The notes beneath the pieces were generated by a model, which was not told the origin of the DNA, did no database searches, and saw only the letters and a list, made by a program, of their open reading frames with translations. A program made the translations under genes and the position numbers. Of a stretch of 62,145 nucleotides of DNA, positions 13,786 to 26,000 are shown one piece after another. The DNA lies in the NCBI GenBank assembly GCA_002179805.1, contig NAVB01000670.1, forward strand, positions 1 to 62,145, in the 5' to 3' direction. The stretch comes from Acanthamoeba lenticulata (taxonomy: Eukaryota > Discosea > Longamoebia > Acanthamoebidae). Positions within the stretch are counted from its first letter, which is position 1, and each line of letters starts with the position of its first letter.

Positions 13786-15898
13786 ATGGAACAAGATGGT
13801 GAAGATGAGCAATTACGCCGGGCAATAGAGCTATCATTGCAGTCTCATGCACGCGTTCCTTCGGCAAGTGTTGTTGTTGATCTGACAGAAGAGGAAGAAG
13901 AGGAAGAAGATGCCGAATTAGCTCGTGCTATTGCACTGTCGCTTGCGAGCGATGCAGAAAGCTCTGGCTTGTTGCCACCTTCCCCGTCTGACGCTTGCCA
14001 GCATGGGAGCATCTTTGTGCTGAACGAGATCAGAGATTTGAAGGGATTCAACGCCAACACCAATTGTGTCACGATTCCTGCAATTGTGCGTCCTGTACGT
14101 CGAGCCTTCTGCACACATGCAACCCATCGGACCAGAACTTCTGACAACCGTTTGTGTGCGTTTGTGCACGTCGTTCAGAGGGACCTAGAGCGAGCACTGC
14201 TTACATCCTTTACCGAGGATGTCGAGTGGCTGTTGACCATCGTCCCACCCACCATCCCGCTCACCCTCGTGCGTCACTGGGAGCCGCCTGACAGGGTATT
14301 CTTGGTCTTCTTCCTCCTCTTCCCAAAGAACTTCAAAGGCAAAACGAACAAAACACACAACGAAACGACAGGAGGGCGAGGTGAAGATCACCAACAACAT
14401 CACCGTCATCCACCCGCCACTCTCGCTGCCCGGCTTCGGGGCAGGCGGCGGAGGAGGAGGCGGGGAGGCCATGCGCGCTAAGATGCACGCCAAGCTCATG
14501 CTCTTGCGCTACCGCGACGGCACACTGCGCGTCGTCATCACCTCGGCCAACTTGGCGCAGCCCGTACGCGACTCTCTTCACTTGAATGTTGTATTTATCT
14601 TAGAGTTAATAATTATTGTTATTTGTTTGGTTTCATGACATCATCCGGGCCAGGACTACGAACTCGTGGGCCAGACCGTGTGGTATCAAGACTTCCCCAA
14701 GAAGAGCAAGAATCAAACGAAGAAGAGCGGCAGCGAGGAAGCTCGAGGAAGGGACTTTGAAGAGAGCCTCGTGCGGTTCTTGACAGCCCTCAAGGTGGGC
14801 GAGGCCGGCTATGCCTTTGTGCGCGAATACGACTTTAGCGCGGCCGCGGGCGAGCTCGTGCTCAGCGTGCCGGGCTTCCATCGGGGCGGCCCGCGTATGG
14901 CCGGCGTGGGCCACATGCGCCTGCGCGCCCTCTTGGCCGATTTTGCGTTGCCGCCGCCGCACGAGCGCCGCGACGACGTCATCCACTACCAGACCTCATC
15001 CCTGGGCGCCCTCTACGCCTCCTTTGTCGCCGAGTTCAAGGAGAGCGCCGCGGCCGGCCTATCCTCCTCTTCCACTTCCACTTCATCCTCTTCATCAACG
15101 TCGTCGTCCTCGTCATCATCATCATCGACGACGACAACGACGACAGTACCGACGTCGAAGCGAAAGCGGGAGGAAGAAGGCGAGCGCAAGCCAAGTCAAC
15201 GCGGCAAGCGGCAACGCAAAGCTGAGGCGGACGACGACGACAGCAAGCCAGCCGACAAGCAGAAAGAGAAGACCAAGTCGACTAAATCTTCTTCTTCTTC
15301 GTCATCAACCCAGCAGCCGAGCCTGGCCATCCTGTATCCGTCGATGGAGACGGTGCGGAGCGCGCGGGCCATGTACAGGCGGATCGGAGCGGGCTACCTG
15401 TTCTTGCAGGAGCGCCACTGGCGCGCGACCACGTTCCCGCGGAACCTCTTCCACGACATCTGGCCGTCGACCCACCGGCCGGGCCGCCAGGGCCTCCTCC
15501 TCCACTCCAAGGTCGTGTGCCGGCTGGCGACCCATCAGGCCACGGGCCGGCGCTACGGCTGGGTCTACACGGGCTCCCACAACTTCTCTGCGGTTCGTTT
15601 TTTCTTTTGATTTTATCATTGAATTAATACTTAATAGTTAACAATTTATTAACAAATATTATTATAAATAAAGGCGGCGTGGGGCCGCTTGCAGAAAGGC
15701 GGGACACAGCTGTTCATCAGCAACTTCGAGATCGGTATCGTGCTGAAGCATCCCTACCGGGACAACGACACTGCCTCCGATGGACAAAGCGAGGGTCCAG
15801 CGTGGGAATCTAATCTGCCCTTCATGGTCCCGCCACCGGCGTATACGGAGGACACGCAACCGTTCCTCCCCGACCTCTACTTTTCGTCTACTTCTTAA
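13786..15898 (+). CDS. tdp1: Tyrosyl-DNA phosphodiesterase 1 with N-terminal UIMs
   Basis: TDP1 removes topoisomerase I peptides and other adducts from DNA 3' ends. Five exons (13786-14094, 14179-14295, 14372-14563, 14654-15592, 15674-15898) join in frame to 593 residues. Two ubiquitin-interacting motifs open the protein (EQLRRAIELSLQSH and DAELARAIALSLASD). The first HKD-type motif is MHAKLMLLRY...SANL (H and K for catalysis). The second is LLHSKVV with YTGSHNFSAAAWG, its Asn split by the last intron. YDFSAAAGELVLSVPGFHRG is a TDP1 family block. An acidic, serine-rich and lysine-rich insert (about 15055-15320) lies between the two halves. Start at 13786 was chosen as the first ATG before the UIM. 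Function is well supported; ubiquitin binding is inferred from the motifs. Confidence 0.92.
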
Positions 15899-16023
15899 AA
15901 ATATAACAAAAAAGGTTTGGAATTCTTGCCGGTGGAGGTACCACCTTAAGGTGGCTGCGTACGTCCCTCTATCCTTCTCGTGAAAGCGCCAACACGACCC
16001 TCATACTCGCTTACCCTCAGACC

Positions 16024-16796
16024 ATGGCGACCACCGAAGTGACCAAGCCTACGCTCACCTATTTCAACACCGTTGGCCTTGCTGAGAGCGCTCGCCTCAT
16101 CTTGGAGGACGCTGGAGTGGATTTTGATTATATCGGCTACACCCACGAGGTATGGGCCACCCGTAAGGCAGAGTATTTGGCCGAAGGTACTACTAGTGCA
16201 GCAGCTTTCCTTTCGTGCTTCTTCCACTCATTCGTGTGTAGGGAAGCTGCCCTTCAGTCAGCTGCCCCTTTACGAAGAACCTGGCCGTGGCCGTATTGTG
16301 CAGAGTAGTGCCATCATCCGCTACCTCGGCAAGAAGCACGGGTATGGCAGCGCTGACGAGTGGGAAACGGCCCAAATCGACCAAGCGTTCGAGGGCGGGA
16401 ATGACATCAAGACGCAGCTGGTGCACGTCTTCCACCTCCCCGAGGACATGAAGGCTGCGGCCAAGCAGAAGCTCATCGAGGAGTTCCTCCCGGCCAAGCT
16501 GGCCTGCTTCTCGCAGCTCCTCGAGCAGAACGGCAACAACGGCTTCCTCGTTGGTTCCAAGGTTCGTCTCGCCACGACCTGCAACCTGCAGACAACCAAC
16601 TCACGCTGCGGTTGCTCTGCAGCTGAGCTATGCCGACCTGTTCCTGTTTGCCACGCTCAAGGCGACCTTCCACTACTTCGAGGGCAGCCAGGCTGTGGTG
16701 GAGAAGTTCCCCGCCGTGCAGTCCTTCATGGCCGGCATCGCCGCAAGAGAGCGCATCAAGGCCTATTTCGACCGCAACGTCTATCAGCAGCCGTGA
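16024..16796 (+). CDS. Glutathione S-transferase
   Basis: Three exons (16024-16186, 16242-16561, 16623-16796) join to 218 residues, the usual cytosolic GST length. The N-terminal thioredoxin-like domain has the catalytic-tyrosine region TLTYFNTVGLAESARLILED, the cis-proline segment KLPFSQLPLYEE and the glutathione-binding IVQSSAIIRYLGKKHG. The all-helical C-terminal domain includes LSYADLFLFATL, where the family has its conserved Asp cap. It looks closest to sigma/pi-type enzymes that conjugate glutathione to electrophiles in the cytosol; the subclass is uncertain. The gene starts 126 bases after the TDP1 stop codon in the same direction. Confidence 0.9.
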
Positions 16797-16929
16797 AGTC
16801 CAAGAGAACTTCCTGCCGTCGTCGTCGACCAACAACTACGACAATAAAGCGAGCCGCAACTTTGGTGTGTGTGTGTGTGATTTTGTTGTTGTTGAAGTGG
16901 CAGACGGAGAAGAGGGGGAAGAGGAAGGG

Positions 16930-18474
<1,545 letters not shown>

Positions 18475-18736
18475 TTTTGAACCTGCCAGCTCTTTGGCAC
18501 AGTCCTCTGGGAGGAACGAACAAGCACAAAGCAAAAGCCTCTTGCTGATGGCTGAGATGGTGGAAAGTATTTCTTGTTCTTTTCTGCTCGGATTTTAAGA
18601 AAGATTTGAAAAATAAACAAAAAAAAAACGGAGGTAAAACAGTGCTTGGGCGCAACAGCAACTGTACTTGGCCTGTTGACAAAAAGAAAAGGACGGCGAG
18701 CGAGGCAAAGGTACAACAGACCAAGAGGAGTTAAAA

Positions 18737-18854
18737 GGATACGACACGGTGGATTCCCGGGTGGTCGCCCACCCCAGTACTAACACCGCCTGGCGCAGCT
18801 TAACTTCGCTGTTCGGATGGGAAGCGGTGCTTTCTGCGCAGTATGGCCGTATCC
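18737..18854 (-). rRNA. 5S ribosomal RNA
   Basis: Read on the minus strand, the sequence starts GGATACGGCCATACTGCGCA and ends in a GTATCC that pairs with the 5' end (terminal helix). It contains the loop block AGCACCGCTTCCCATCCG, the AACAGCGAAGTTAAGC element with the internal A-box region, and CAGTACTGGGGTGGGCGACC with the box C region near the 3' end. The length of about 118 nt is correct for eukaryotic 5S. Four T residues (18736-18733) follow immediately as a Pol III terminator. It is a single dispersed copy, not a tandem array, 61 bases downstream of the actin pseudogene. Confidence 0.95.
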
Positions 18855-18914
18855 ATCAACAACTGATGACCTCGTCATATTTTTTGTAAGCTTCAGCTCA
18901 GTCGACGCCTTTAA

Positions 18915-19618
18915 GCACTTGCGGTTGACGATCGAGGGACCAGACTCATCGTACTCCATCTTGGAGATCCACATCTGCTGGAAGGTAGAGAGCGAGGCGA
19001 GGATGGAGCCACAGATCCACGAGGAGAACTTGCCGGCGACGATCATGATCTGGCCAGCAAAGTCGAGACGGAGGACAGCGTGAGGCAGGGCATGGCCCTC
19101 GTAGATGGGCAACTGTCACCAGAGTCCAGAACGATGCCCGTGGAGCGGCCCAAGGCGTAGAGCGACAACACGGCCGGATGGCGACGCACATGGTTGGGTC
19201 TCGAACTTGCAAGAAGAAAGATCAACGACGAACATGACAGAGCAGAACGACGAGTCATAATCTGAGTCATCTTCTTACGGTTGACCTGGGGGTTGAGGGG
19301 TGCCTCAGTGAGGAGGACGGGATGCTCCTCGGGGGCAACGCGGAGCTCGTTGTAGAAGGTGTGGTGCCATAACTCCTCCATGTCATCCCAGTTGGTCACG
19401 ATGCCACGCTCGATTGGGTACTTGAGCGTGAGGATACCGCGCTTGGACAGGGCCTCGTCACCAACGTAAGTTAAGTTTGCCATACCCACCCCACCCGTGT
19501 GGCGCGGTCGGCCGACGACGGACGGGTAGCGAGCGCGTGGGCTATCGTCACCAGCAAAGCCAACCTTGCACATGCCTGAACCGTTGTCGATAACAAGAGC
19601 CTGAACCTCGTCACCCAT
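18915..19618 (-). pseudogene. Actin pseudogene with large internal deletion
   Basis: The N-terminal third is clear actin: [47 protein letters not shown] and [16 protein letters not shown], down to MTQIM (about 19270). Then about 60 unmatched bases ending in an acceptor-like TTGCAAG precede a degraded FETFNTPAMYVAIQ block. [19 protein letters not shown] follows, a frameshift with loss of the GVSHT codons, and [18 protein letters not shown]. Here roughly 145 codons (most of subdomains 3 and 4) are missing and the sequence jumps to the C-terminal [16 protein letters not shown] and [12 protein letters not shown]. The stop codon after KCF is lost, so the frame runs on toward the 5S gene. It cannot fold as actin. 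Near-intact remaining codons suggest fairly recent decay. Confidence 0.85.
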
Positions 19619-19768
19619 GGGTGCTGTAGCGTGGTCGTTGTGCTGGTTGGCGTTGCTTTTAACTGAATGAGTAAAAGGGAGAGAGTCCTTGTTGGACGGG
19701 CTTGGGTTAGTTTCTTCATTGCCTGCAAAGAGGCTTCTTGACAAGACGAACGAGGAAGAGGAAACAAC

Positions 19769-19773
19769 AAAAA
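19769..19773 (-). terminator. Pol III T5 terminator of the permuted tRNA gene
   Basis: Five T residues on the minus strand directly follow the trailer arm CACTGCCC, as expected for the end of a Pol III transcript that starts upstream of the tRNA 3' half. Confidence 0.7.
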
Positions 19774-19913
19774 GGGCAGTGATTGCGCCAGCTGTTATCG
19801 GACCACGCGCTACCACTGCGCTACCGGGGGGCAAGCCCCCGGATCAGATTCGAACTGACGACCTTGGGTTTATGAGACTTTCGAAGTAGCAGCTCAGCTA
19901 TAGGCACTGCCCC
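19769..19913 (-). tRNA. Circularly permuted elongator tRNA-Met (CAT) gene
   Basis: Minus-strand order is leader, tRNA 3' half (19878-19835), a 4-nt linker TTGC (19834-19831), tRNA 5' half (19830-19803), trailer, T5. Put back in order, the halves give a 72-nt cloverleaf. Acceptor CCCCCGG pairs fully with CCGGGGG. Then TA, D arm GCGC-AGTGGTA-GCGC, G26, anticodon stem TGG+GT against ACCCA (five pairs, made only by joining the halves), loop CTCATAA with anticodon CAT, variable AGGTC, T arm GTCAG-TTCGAAT-CTGAT. D, anticodon and variable segments match eukaryotic elongator tRNA-Met. The junction is between positions 29 and 30. Leader and trailer are complementary (19912-19905 with 19781-19774, eight pairs; AGCTG at 19894-19890 with CAGCT at 19794-19790). 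The linear order gives no standard cloverleaf. A-box-like TAGCGCAGTGG lies after the B-box-like AGTTCGAATCT. Expression and processing are inferred. Confidence 0.85.
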
Positions 19914-20010
19914 ATCAGGTGCAAGGATTACCTGTTGAAATGCAGAGAAAAAGGCTTGTGAATTTACATTTCTTGTTTCTTTTGGCTTTTTAAGGTTCTA
20001 ATTTTTTGTA

Positions 20011-20044
20011 CAAATTCAAATTCAAATTCAAATTCAAATTCAAA
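20011..20044. repeat. CAAATT hexanucleotide tandem repeat
   Basis: Five perfect copies of CAAATT plus a partial sixth lie directly 3' of the stop codon of the minus-strand seven-transmembrane gene, within its 3' UTR or spacer. Confidence 0.95.
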
Positions 20045-20046
20045 GT

Positions 20047-23000
20047 CTATTCTACATTTTCGCCGGAAACCGAGTCGGCCGAACCTGACGTGCCGCGGCT
20101 GATGTGCGTGCCGCGGGTCGTCCCCACGCTGCTGAGGCGCGTGCTGCCCCTTGTGCGGCCGCTCTCTGTCGATCCACGCGACTCGGACTCGGTCGAGGTG
20201 CGGCTTCGTGCTGCCGCATAGGAGTACCAGAGGCGGAAGACGCCCTTGCGCTTGGAGTACACCGTGAAGATGAGCAGCGTGAGCGGGATGAGCTCCACCA
20301 CGATCACGAAGATGATCGCCCCCACCGCGCTCATCGTCTGGTCGATCGTGCCGTAGAGCAGGAACGCGCACATGCACAGCAGCGACGCCGTGCAGATGAT
20401 GAGCACGGCCGAGAACTTGATGGTCTTGTTGCGCTTGAGCTTGGCCAGCTTCTCGCTCATGCTTCGCACCCGATGAAGCATCACCAGCACCCACACGCCG
20501 TACACTGCATGTGCAACACGAGAAACGTCAGTCCACGCACGACGACGCGGGCAAGCAGAGGCACAGGCTTACCGATGAAGGCGATGGCGAGGATGAGCGC
20601 GATGGCGATGATGACCGACTGGTAGAAGATGGCGAGGCCCTTGCGCGCGTCCTTCATGTCCTCGTTGGGATCCGACCCGCTCAGGAAATAGGACGACGAG
20701 CACGACAGCTGGTGGTGGTGGTGGAGATGGTGACATCATCAGCTCAACCCTTCAAGGCGAGAGAAACGAATATGGGTTCGATCAACGTACATCGGTGTCA
20801 GAGGTCGAGGCCTCGAGTGCGATGTAGATGATCACCAGCGCGAGCAGGAACAGGTAAAGGAAGCTGTTGACAATGAGGAACATGATCTTCATGCGCTTGA
20901 GCACGGTGGTGGCGCCCTGCCGCTTGAGCGCCCAGTGCACCAGCTCTACCCTGTGGCAGGAGATGATGACCGAGCATCAGTACCGACGCCAGGCCAGAGA
21001 CGCCAAACCAAACGGGAGGATGGCGGAGAGGCACGAACCAGAAGAAGATGAGGAGGGTGTAGATGGAGAGGAACAGGTAGACCGGCACCTCGCCCAGGAT
21101 CACGTAGACCACCACGTTCACGTCGTTGAGCACGCCCGTTGGTAGCATCGCAAAGTAGAGAATCCGCACTGCATTCCACACATGCCACCGACGCAGTGTC
21201 AGCGGGCGCCAATGGGAGCTGAGGAGTCGGGAGATAGGGCAACGGTACGGATGAGGATGGCCTCGATGCAGCAGTGGATGATGCGGCCCATCGAGAACAT
21301 CGTCCACACGATGGACCCGAAGCTCTTGTCGCCCGAGTCCTCCAGCTCCTGGCGCTGAGGTGAGGACACAGTCTGGGAAGTGAGGGAGAGGCGTCGCGTA
21401 CGTATTTGAAGAGCCAGAACTGGTTGACGATGGCCAGCGTGTTGGGAAGCAGCAGCAGCGCGTAGAGCCCCACCGCCAGGTAGAACAGCGCCACCGTGCT
21501 CGTGCTCAGGCTCTCGATGAAGAGCTTGCCCGCCCAGTCGCCGCCCTCGCGCCACACCGGGAAGATCGTGGTCAGCCGCGCCGGGTAGGGCGGAGGCACG
21601 ACGCCGCACAGGAGGCCGTCGGCGGTGACGTGCACGTCGCGCGCGTTCATGGGCGTCCACTTGGAGTAGTCCTCGTTGCTGTGATTTTTTGTCAGTCATT
21701 GTGGGAAACGGGACACACACGTGGCCGAGCTCGATGAGTACCTGAAGGCGAGGTCGTAGGTGGAGAACCTCGACTCGAGCGCGATGTCTGACCGCAAGTA
21801 CATGCACACGGTGAGGTTGGCCTGGAAGGGAGAGACAACAACGTCAGCCTAAAGTCGCCGAGGGAGGGTTGGAGATTCGCGCTGACCTCAGCCGTGGTGG
21901 AAACGATCTGGCCGGCCTGGCCGCCGCTGGTGAGCTCGATCAGGAGGCCGTCGCCGATCAATTGGCCCACGATCACACCGTGCGAGTTCTGACGCCGACG
22001 ATACGTCAACGTGAGACTGCGTTCTCAAGAAACGTCGCGGTGAGTTGCGGACGTGTGTACCTCGATGATGGCGTAGCCCTCGGGCTTGCTCTCGATGGCC
22101 TTGACGAAGATGTTGGACACAAAGGTCGTGTCGCCCTCCTTCTGGAATTGGGACGCCGACACCGTGAACACGTTGACGTCGACGCAGGCGGGCGAGAAGG
22201 CCAACTCGCGGTTCCACGACACCAGCCCGGCGCCGGGCAACTGCAATCGACCGCGACCACAGGAAGAGGCACGGAGGTCAGGCGAGAGGACTTGGCTTCA
22301 GCCCAACACCGCAGCGGGGCGGGGGGAGGCGAACCGTCAGGTGGAACTCGGTGTGCGAGCACGTCCGCGAGACGCCGGACGTGACGCCCACGTCCAGGCC
22401 GCAGCTGCCTTCGCCCTCGGGCGAGTCCATGCAGGAGCAGGTCAGCGCGTCAAACAGGTTCGTCAGGCGGTTGTATCTGCGCGGCCAAAGCAGAAAGAGA
22501 GGACGGTGAGCTGTGTGGCTCGAGACTCGTCGCACGAGGTCAGCGGGGAACTGCGCACCGGCAGAACTGGTCCGACTTGAGCTGCGTCAAAAAGTTGGAG
22601 AATTGCGAGTCGGAGCTGAGGGCCGAGTAGGCGTCGAGGCTAAAGTCATTGACCAACCGCTTGTTGTACTGCGTGGTCCAGTTGCGCTGCTTCCACTCGT
22701 AGCCCTGCCACTGGCCGCCCTCGTGCCACACGCCGGAGCGCCAGTTGTAATAGGGCGTCGGGACGCCGCCCACGGCCAGGCACTCGCTCTCGTTCTTGGG
22801 CGACAGGAAGGCCATCGTGGGCGTGCCCATCAAGCCCTCGGCATAACTGTTGCGCTTCTCATAGCAGCCCATTCCTGTGTTGTCCCCCAATGGGCTGTCC
22901 GTGAGCTCAGGCGCTTCTTTGGCCAAGGGCAGCCAAGAGGAGGTGGCGGTACCGTAGGCCAAGCACTCGCTCTTGTTGGCGGCCGGGCGCATCCAGCGCG

Positions 23001-26000
23001 GCGTGCCGTACTTGGGCAGCGAGGCCAGGCAGTCGGCCTCGGAGTATATGTAGTAGTCGATGCATCCGACGCGGGCCTGCTTGGTCCAGGCCGGGCAGGA
23101 GACCGTGACGCCCAGCTGGTCCTCGGTCAGCTGGAACGGGAAGACGCACACGCCGTCCCTGCAGTGGTCCAGACGGTTGAGCTTGCAGCCAAAAACGAGC
23201 GTAAAGGGCCACCAAAAGAGGAGAGGCGAGGTACAGCGGAGTGACGGGGTCGCCCGTGGTGATGTTCTTGTGGACCAGGTAATTGGTCAGCTCGGTATCA
23301 TCGCACTCGCCAGCGGCCTCGCATTCGGTCTGGTTGGCGCACGCGCCGCTCCCGCAGCTGACCGAGCACCAGGGCAAGCTCTCACACAAGGCCTGATGTC
23401 ACGCTGACGTCAGCACGTGTTCCGGTGGTAAAGAGCGAAAGCGATGGGAGGGGGGGAAGAGCGAAGGTATCAAGCGTGCCTGGTTCACTCCCTGACCGTG
23501 AGGGTAGCACGAGCCCGCCGCGCAGGTACTGGCCGAGTCGAGGCTGGGCAGGCGCCAAGCAAACTCGTGGTTCCAGTAGACCAGCGAGCCAAATTGGCTA
23601 TTGTAGCACTGCTGGAACGTGCGGTAGGCCTTGAGGATGCACGTTTGGGACAACTCGTTCCACCTGTTTGTTGGCGGAACCAAGTGGCGTCAGAGAACAA
23701 GCTCCCGAGGCGAGACGGGATCGTCTTTGGGAGGAGACATACATGCACGGTCCGTCAAAGAGTTGCTCGCAATACTCAAGGGTGCAGAGGGTCGGGTAGC
23801 CGGACAGATGGCAGTAGCCATCGGTCACCACCTGCATCCCGCCAAAGGCGTCTTCCTGTGATGCGTGCGAAAGGGAGGAGACATGAACATCACCGGCCAC
23901 TCGAAGAAGAAGAAGGAGAAGGAGAAGGAGATCAGTTGCTACCTTGATGCGCAAGTAGTCACGGTCGCCTAAATACCACGGGTTGGGATTGGTGCTGCCA
24001 AAGCTATCGCTGAGACACGACAGTGGATCGTAGAGCAGGTTCGCATCAAACACGCACTCCTGCTTGATATAGTTTCTTCACGGCGAGTCACCACACACGG
24101 AAGGTCAGCAACGCGACTCGACAAAGTCAACAACAACTGACGTACGAGTAGACGGAGCCCGGGAACAGCTGCTTCCAATACTCGCACCCGCGAATGTTGT
24201 CAAGAATGTTCCTGTCGCCAACCATGTAGCAGCCTTGGTAGAGCGACACCTGAGTGTGTTGGTAAAATAGTGAAAGGCTATTCAAATCTCCTATTTTTAT
24301 TTTTATTTATAAAATAGAAAACAAAAGATCATTGGCTACGCACCTCAACACAGGACTCGGGGTTGTCCGGCGAGCAAAGCCCACAAAAGTGGTCTGGCTC
24401 GCTCGGGACGACCGGGTACTGCATGTTCATGCAGTTGTCCTCACAAAACGGATCCCTGTCGCAATGTTGTTGGCCCATGAGCTCGATGCGCCTTCGAGGC
24501 ACTCCTGGCCAGGAGTGGAATGGAGCCGCACCTCTTGCTGGCGTTGAAGGGCTTGATCTGGCAGGGAGCCCAGTTGCAGCTGGGCGAGCCTTCGCAGTGG
24601 CCGGTCAGCGGATACATGTCGATCTCCGGCGTGCCCTCACACGTCGCTGCACGCAGCCGGGCCCCCGTAGAATTCTCGTGAGTCCAAGTCCAGGCCGAGC
24701 TTCACCCCGAGCCGAGACGATTCTACGTACGCGCGGTCACGTTGGCCATGAAGATGTCGAAGAAGGCCTCGCCCTCTGACTGCTCATCTGAGATCATCGT
24801 CGCGATGCGAGTTAGCGATGGGCCGCACGCAACATCGGTGTGGTGTGTCCGAAGTCGTACCAGACAGGCCCCAGAGCGTACGGATGTAGGTCTTCTCGTT
24901 GTCGCCCATGTGTTCCACCACGCACTGTGGGCAAGCGCGACGGCCGGTCAGACAAAGGCTAGACCCTTGAGGCGGGCAAGAGAAGGGAGGCACCTGCGCG
25001 AGAAGTAGGTTCTCGGTGGCGGTGTCATGGGGCACGTGCGAGCACGAGCCGCCCCATAGGCACGTCGAGTTGGTCGGGCAGTCGGTGTCCCCCAGGCACG
25101 CGATCGTGCATCGGTGGAAGACCGTGCAGCTCTGGCCGTAGATGCAATCGGCATCCGAGTCGCAATAGGTGCCCAGCACTTTGGCTTCGCACTCTGTCCA
25201 GTGATCGTACACGGTCTTGCCACCAGCCTGCGCATGCCGCGCCACGGTTTGGGTTGGTTGCATTCGAGACAAAGGTGAGGCCACCCAGACGGGACGCACG
25301 CACCTTGACGATGTCGGCGGCGCAGTTGCGCGTGGGATCGTCGGCCAGCGAGAGTGATTCGGCGTAGTCATCGAGCGAGAGATAGACACACCCGGGCTCC
25401 ACGTCGCACATGGCCTCCACGCGCGATTGGAGGGCTTCGTACTTGGTCACGGCAAAGGTGACCTCCCGGTCCATACAGACCTCGTCCCACAGCCTGCGCA
25501 CCAAGACATCATCGTCAGCAGGCCCATCTATGACACAACACGGGCTCCAATCATGCGAGCGCTCGTACAAGAAGTTGCAGCATGGGTCGGCCGAGGCGTT
25601 GAAGGTCGGATCGACGGATGAGCAGCGCGTACTGGGCTGCGTCGCGTTGTACGTTCCCGTCTTCCGCACAAACTGCTGCTCGGCCCATGACTGGCAGCCG
25701 ACCCATCCGTCCCTGAGAGGTTCCATTCAACATACCGCGGCCGTCAGGCCTCCGTCTCGACACCAATGCACGAACGAGGGAAGAAGAAGGCTTGGCGTAC
25801 GAGGCGGCGTAGGCGTTGGAGTAGTACAAGAGCTCAAAGTAGTTGTCGCTGTTGGCCGTGTCGTAGAGCTTGTTGAGGCTCTCCAGGCCCTCGGCCACCG
25901 CTTTGAACTTGGCCCGGTCGCACTCGGGCTGCCAGGTCTCGAGCGTCGCGTTGGCCTCCAACAACTGCCCCCACAACAGCCACGCCATTACTACTCTCCG

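Noticed and set aside
18915..19618. A functional novel truncated actin
   Set aside because: Loss of subdomains 3 and 4, a frameshift within the phosphate-binding region and a lost stop codon leave no foldable product.
19835..19913. A normally ordered tRNA starting GGGGCAG at 19913 and ending TGCCCC near 19826
   Set aside because: The D region has no GG-containing loop, no anticodon stem forms around CTCATAA, and about nine extra bases separate the T stem from the acceptor. The permuted reading closes all four stems.
20011..20044. CAAATT array as a CRISPR-like or telomeric repeat
   Set aside because: The unit is six bases without spacers, is isolated, and lies in a 3' flank; it is a simple microsatellite.
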